Shown: positions 5,329 to 7,504 of the stretch, in pieces | How the letters are laid out: every line of letters starts with the position of its first letter | Numbering within the stretch: the stretch's first letter is position 1 | Assembly: GCA_002299865.1 (NCBI GenBank) | Contig: DBNV01000129.1 | Coordinates: 1-7,504, forward strand | Length of the DNA stretch: 7,504 nt | Direction: 5' to 3' | Source: Desulfonatronaceae bacterium UBA663 | Lineage (GTDB): Bacteria; Desulfobacterota; Desulfovibrionia; Desulfovibrionales; Desulfonatronaceae | Program-made: the position numbers and the translations under genes | Notes under the pieces: model-generated | What the model saw: only the letters and a program-made list of their open reading frames with translations | Told to the model about the DNA's origin: nothing | The model's database searches: none

Positions 5329-6297
5329 ATGAAGAAGTTTGCATTGGTAATCATGCTTGCGGCTCTGCTGCTCGCGGGCAACACCTCGGCCCAGGCCGGG
5401 GTGGATCCGAAACTGCCGGAATACAAGCCGGTTGCCGGCATTTCCGGTAGTTTGATCAGCATTGGCTCGGACACCTTAAACAATATGATGACCCTCTGGG
5501 CCGAGGCCTTTCGGGGCTTCTACCCCGCTGTGACCGTCGAGATCCGGGGGGCCGGCTCGTCCACCGCGCCTCCAGCCCTGACCGAGGGCACGGCCAACTT
5601 CGGTCCCATGAGCCGCCCCATGCGCACCACTGAAGTCGAAATGTTCGAAAAAAGGTTCGGCTACAAGCCTACCCAAGTATCTGTAGCCATTGATGCCGTC
5701 GCCGCGGTCGTGAACAAGGACAATCCCCTGAAGTGTTTGTCCATTCCTCAGTTGGATGCTATTTTTTCCGTCACCCGCGCTTGCGGTCACCCTGAAGACG
5801 TCACCCGCTGGGGTGGGGTCGGCTTAACCGGGGCCTGGGCCGCCCGGGACATCGCCATGTTCGGCCGTAGCTCCGCATCCGGCACCTATGGCTTTTTCAA
5901 GGACAACGCCTTGTGCGAGGGTGACTTTAAGCCGGGCATCAGCGAGATGCCCGGCTCAGCCGCCCTTGTCCTGGGCGTGGCTGAGGCCATTGGCGGCATC
6001 GGCTACACCGGCATAGGGTACGTCACCCCCGGGGTCAAGGCTTTAGCCGTAAGCGAGACCACCGGCGGCGTCTGCGTTGAGCCCACCGCTGAGAACGCGA
6101 TTGCCGGCGACTACCTCTTGTCCCGGATGCTCGTGGTGTACGTGAACAAAAATCCCGTAGAGCCCCTGGCACCGATGGAACGTGAGTTCCTGCGCTTTAT
6201 TCTCTCCAGGCAGGGCCAGGAAATCGTTGTCCGCGACGGAGCCGTCCCGCTGTCTGAGTCCGTTGCCGCACAGATGCGCCAAATGCTTGTTCTGTAG
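5329..6297 (+). CDS. pstS: Periplasmic phosphate-binding protein, PstS family
   Basis: PstS captures phosphate in the periplasm and delivers it to the PstCAB ABC transporter. The 322-residue product has a clear signal peptide (MKKF, hydrophobic ALVIMLAALLLAG, then TSAQA), with likely cleavage after residue 23. Ligand-binding motifs of the family follow: SIGSDTLNNMM (residues 44-54), RGAGSSTAPPALTEG, NFGPMSRPM and FGRSSASGTYGFF. The C-terminus has the usual LAPMEREFLRFILSRQGQEIV. The start has AGGAGG (5314-5319) 9 nt upstream. It is a single-gene transcript by appearance: Pho-box promoter upstream and a strong terminator directly downstream, which fits the higher amount of binding protein needed relative to the permease. 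Four cysteines in the mature part (KCLS, RACGH, ALCEG, GGVCV) could form disulfides. A related anion-binding role is possible, but Pho box and context favour phosphate. Confidence 0.95.
   Translation: MKKFALVIMLAALLLAGNTSAQAGVDPKLPEYKPVAGISGSLISIGSDTLNNMMTLWAEAFRGFYPAVTVEIRGAGSSTAPPALTEGTANFGPMSRPMRTTEVEMFEKRFGYKPTQVSVAIDAVAAVVNKDNPLKCLSIPQLDAIFSVTRACGHPEDVTRWGGVGLTGAWAARDIAMFGRSSASGTYGFFKDNALCEGDFKPGISEMPGSAALVLGVAEAIGGIGYTGIGYVTPGVKALAVSETTGGVCVEPTAENAIAGDYLLSRMLVVYVNKNPVEPLAPMEREFLRFILSRQGQEIVVRDGAVPLSESVAAQMRQMLVL
5930..5956. repeat. Perfect 11-bp inverted repeat inside pstS
   Basis: AGCCGGGCATC (5930-5940), loop AGCGA, and the exact complement GATGCCCGGCT (5946-5956). It encodes part of KPGISEMPGSA. 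No T-run follows. It is another short-loop perfect hairpin within a coding region. Confidence 0.8.
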
Positions 6298-6329
6298 CCG
6301 GCAACAAGAATCTCTGCCGTCATGAACAA

Positions 6330-6362
6330 CCGCTCCATGAGCCCGACATGGAGCGGTTTTTT
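6330..6362 (+). terminator. Rho-independent terminator after pstS
   Basis: CCGCTCCATG (6330-6339) and CATGGAGCGG (6347-6356) form a perfect 10-bp stem around a 7-nt loop, followed by six T residues (6357-6362). It lies 32 nt after the pstS stop and separates pstS from the permease gene. Confidence 0.95.
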
Positions 6363-6383
6363 CTCCATTCCTCTTTTTATTTC

Positions 6384-6478
6384 GGCTCAATTTTCATCTT
6401 ATATCAAAGGCCATGAATCTTGCGGAAGCTGTTGTTTGCGGCTATATTTTCTGTTTTCAGAGAGATTGGCAGTGACGA
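6384..6478 (+). repeat. Right copy of the direct repeat flanking pstS
   Basis: This copy, between the pstS terminator and the permease gene, carries GGCTCAATTTTCATCT (6384-6399) and the second block at 6410-6478. Compared with the left copy it lacks 19 bp between blocks and has one extra base near 6456-6463. Confidence 0.85.
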
Positions 6479-6494
6479 GCATGACGAAAATTAA
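6413..6494 (+). pseudogene. Frameshifted counterpart of the MNLAEA small frame
   Basis: From the ATG at 6413 the frame reads MNLAEAVVCGYIFCFQRDWQ and stops at 6475. Removing one base after the Q codon restores EIGSDEHDEN and a stop at 6492-6494, matching ELGSDE of the left copy; 16 of 22 aligned residues are then identical. Either this is a decayed copy or neither copy is translated. Confidence 0.35.
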
Positions 6495-6495
6495 T
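6466..6495 (+). promoter_or_regulatory. Possible promoter for the permease gene
   Basis: TTGGCA (6466-6471, 5/6) and ATTAAT (6490-6495, 4/6) are 18 bp apart. Because a strong terminator follows pstS, the permease gene needs read-through or its own promoter. The -35 lies inside the right repeat copy; the left copy has the same TTGGCA but no matching -10. No Pho box is visible in this gap. Confidence 0.35.
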
Positions 6496-6574
6496 GATCA
6501 ACGCTACGCTAAACGATGAACATAAGGACTGCCATATCCGCTCCCATGACGAAGAGCATAGGAAGCGTCGCATC

Positions 6575-7504
6575 ATGAAAAACATCGCCTCACCATCCCC
6601 CATCGACTCCTCCCATGCCTTGGACCAGCTTTTTGGGGCCATGCCCGACGCCAAGGCACGGAAATCCTTGAGGAGAGTTCGGACGGTCAAAGATATCTCG
6701 GCCAAATATTTTGTCAGTTTCAGCGGCCTGGGGGTTATTGCCGTCCTGACCCTGATTTTTGTCTTCCTTTTCGCGGAACTGATGCCCCTTTTTTCACCAG
6801 CCAAGATCAATACAAAGACCAGGTACGTCGTCCCCGGGGACACGGACCAGCAAGCCCTGCTGCTGGCCATGGACCGCCACCAGGAAGTGGGCGTGCGCTA
6901 CGACGGCACAGGAAAAGTGACTTTTTTTGATCTTGCCTCGGGCAATCCCAGCGAAGTTGCTTTCATGCCTTTGCCTGACGGCATACACATTACTTCGCAC
7001 ACCCATAGCGAGCCTCGATTCAACCTCGTGGCCTTGGGTTTGTCCGACGGCACGGCCATGCTCGTGCGCCACGACTTTGTTCTGGATTGGACGGATAATG
7101 TCCGGTCCATCCTGCCCAGACTGGACTACCCCTTTGGCGTAGAGCCCGTGGTCGTGGACGAGCGACGACACCCCCTCAACTTTTTGGCCGTGCAGCAGGG
7201 AGCCAGAGGCGCGGCCCTGGCCGCGGTGACCGAGGACAAGCGTCTGCTTCTGACCTTGCTCTCCACCAGGAGATCCTTCATCACCGGAGAAACAGTGGTT
7301 AAGACCTCGCAATACGACTTGGGGCCTGTGCCGATAAAGGTGGCGGACATCCTGGTCGCATCGGACTGGAACAGTCTCTTCCTGGTCGACCAGGCAGGAA
7401 AACTTCATTATTATGATATCAGGGATCCGGCCCGCGCCCGACTGGCGCACACCTTGAAAGTGGTCCCGCATGACGACGTATCCATTACCGCCGTGGATTT
7501 ACTA
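6575..7504 (+). CDS. PstC-like phosphate ABC transporter permease, N-terminal part
   Basis: The visible 310 codons stay open to the window edge. The ATG at 6575 has AGGAAG (6560-6565) 9 nt upstream. Residues 1-44 are cytoplasmic and basic (RKSLRRVRTVKD). One membrane segment spans about 47-69 (VSFSGLGVIAVLTLIFVFLF), followed by AELMPLFSPA. Then a long extracytoplasmic region with repeated beta-strand-like stretches begins (VRYDGTGKVTFFDLASG, LFLVDQAGKLHYYDIRD), resembling a propeller-type sensor fold. This layout matches the long PstC-type permeases of some proteobacteria (about 700 residues), in which such a domain interrupts the normal six-helix permease; the permease core would lie downstream of the window. 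Position after pstS supports phosphate transport. The identification rests on layout and context, since no permease signature is yet visible. Confidence 0.78.
   Translation, partial: MKNIASPSPIDSSHALDQLFGAMPDAKARKSLRRVRTVKDISAKYFVSFSGLGVIAVLTLIFVFLFAELMPLFSPAKINTKTRYVVPGDTDQQALLLAMDRHQEVGVRYDGTGKVTFFDLASGNPSEVAFMPLPDGIHITSHTHSEPRFNLVALGLSDGTAMLVRHDFVLDWTDNVRSILPRLDYPFGVEPVVVDERRHPLNFLAVQQGARGAALAAVTEDKRLLLTLLSTRRSFITGETVVKTSQYDLGPVPIKVADILVASDWNSLFLVDQAGKLHYYDIRDPARARLAHTLKVVPHDDVSITAVDLL

Noticed and set aside
4927..6478. Insertion sequence or composite transposon around pstS
   Set aside because: The flanking copies lack terminal inverted repeats, target duplications and any transposase; the enclosed gene is a normal pstS.
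6481..6519. Twelve-codon frame MTKINDQRYAKR as a leader peptide
   Set aside because: No ribosome-binding site, no run of regulatory codons and no attenuator hairpin follows before the permease gene.
1..7504. CRISPR array, tRNA or rRNA genes, phage or toxin-antitoxin genes
   Set aside because: No regularly spaced repeats, cloverleaf-like segments or recognisable genes of these classes were seen on either strand.

Overview
The window looks like chromosomal DNA of a moderately GC-rich Gram-negative bacterium. A deltaproteobacterium of the Desulfovibrio type is the most likely source. The reasons are a Ros/MucR zinc-finger regulator with the LTPEEYRAKHGY signature, a PstS-like phosphate-binding protein followed by a PstC-like permease with a large N-terminal extracytoplasmic part, and clear Shine-Dalgarno sites. 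This assignment is inference; no rRNA or marker gene is present.

Positions 1-2230 (minus strand) hold a small gene group. It starts with an unrecognised 262-residue protein, followed by rfbA (glucose-1-phosphate thymidylyltransferase) and rfbC (dTDP-4-dehydrorhamnose 3,5-epimerase, cut by the window edge). rfbA and rfbC overlap by ATGA and supply dTDP-L-rhamnose for surface polysaccharide. Diverging from this group at 2457 is a mucR/ros-type regulator. In rhizobia that family controls exopolysaccharide genes, so the adjacency is suggestive.

Positions 2868-3201 are a gene-free stretch with a possible terminator, a GTGAAC/GTTCAC inverted repeat and a good promoter candidate. It leads into a probable two-gene unit: a PmtA-like SAM-dependent methyltransferase (3202-3768) and a membrane-anchored, proline-rich periplasmic protein of unknown function (3815-4918).

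Positions 4919-7504 form the start of a phosphate-uptake locus. A strong three-half-site Pho box precedes pstS (5329-6297), which ends in a textbook terminator. A pstC-like permease begins at 6575 and runs off the window. A diverged direct repeat (copies near 4927-5039 and 6384-6478) brackets pstS. Each copy contains an open frame beginning MNLAEA; it is intact (39 codons) in the left copy and frameshifted in the right. Their differences avoid second codon positions completely, which hints at an undescribed small protein.

A second unexplained theme is perfect inverted repeats with very short loops, three inside genes (rfbA, mucR, pstS) and one at the end of the small open frame.
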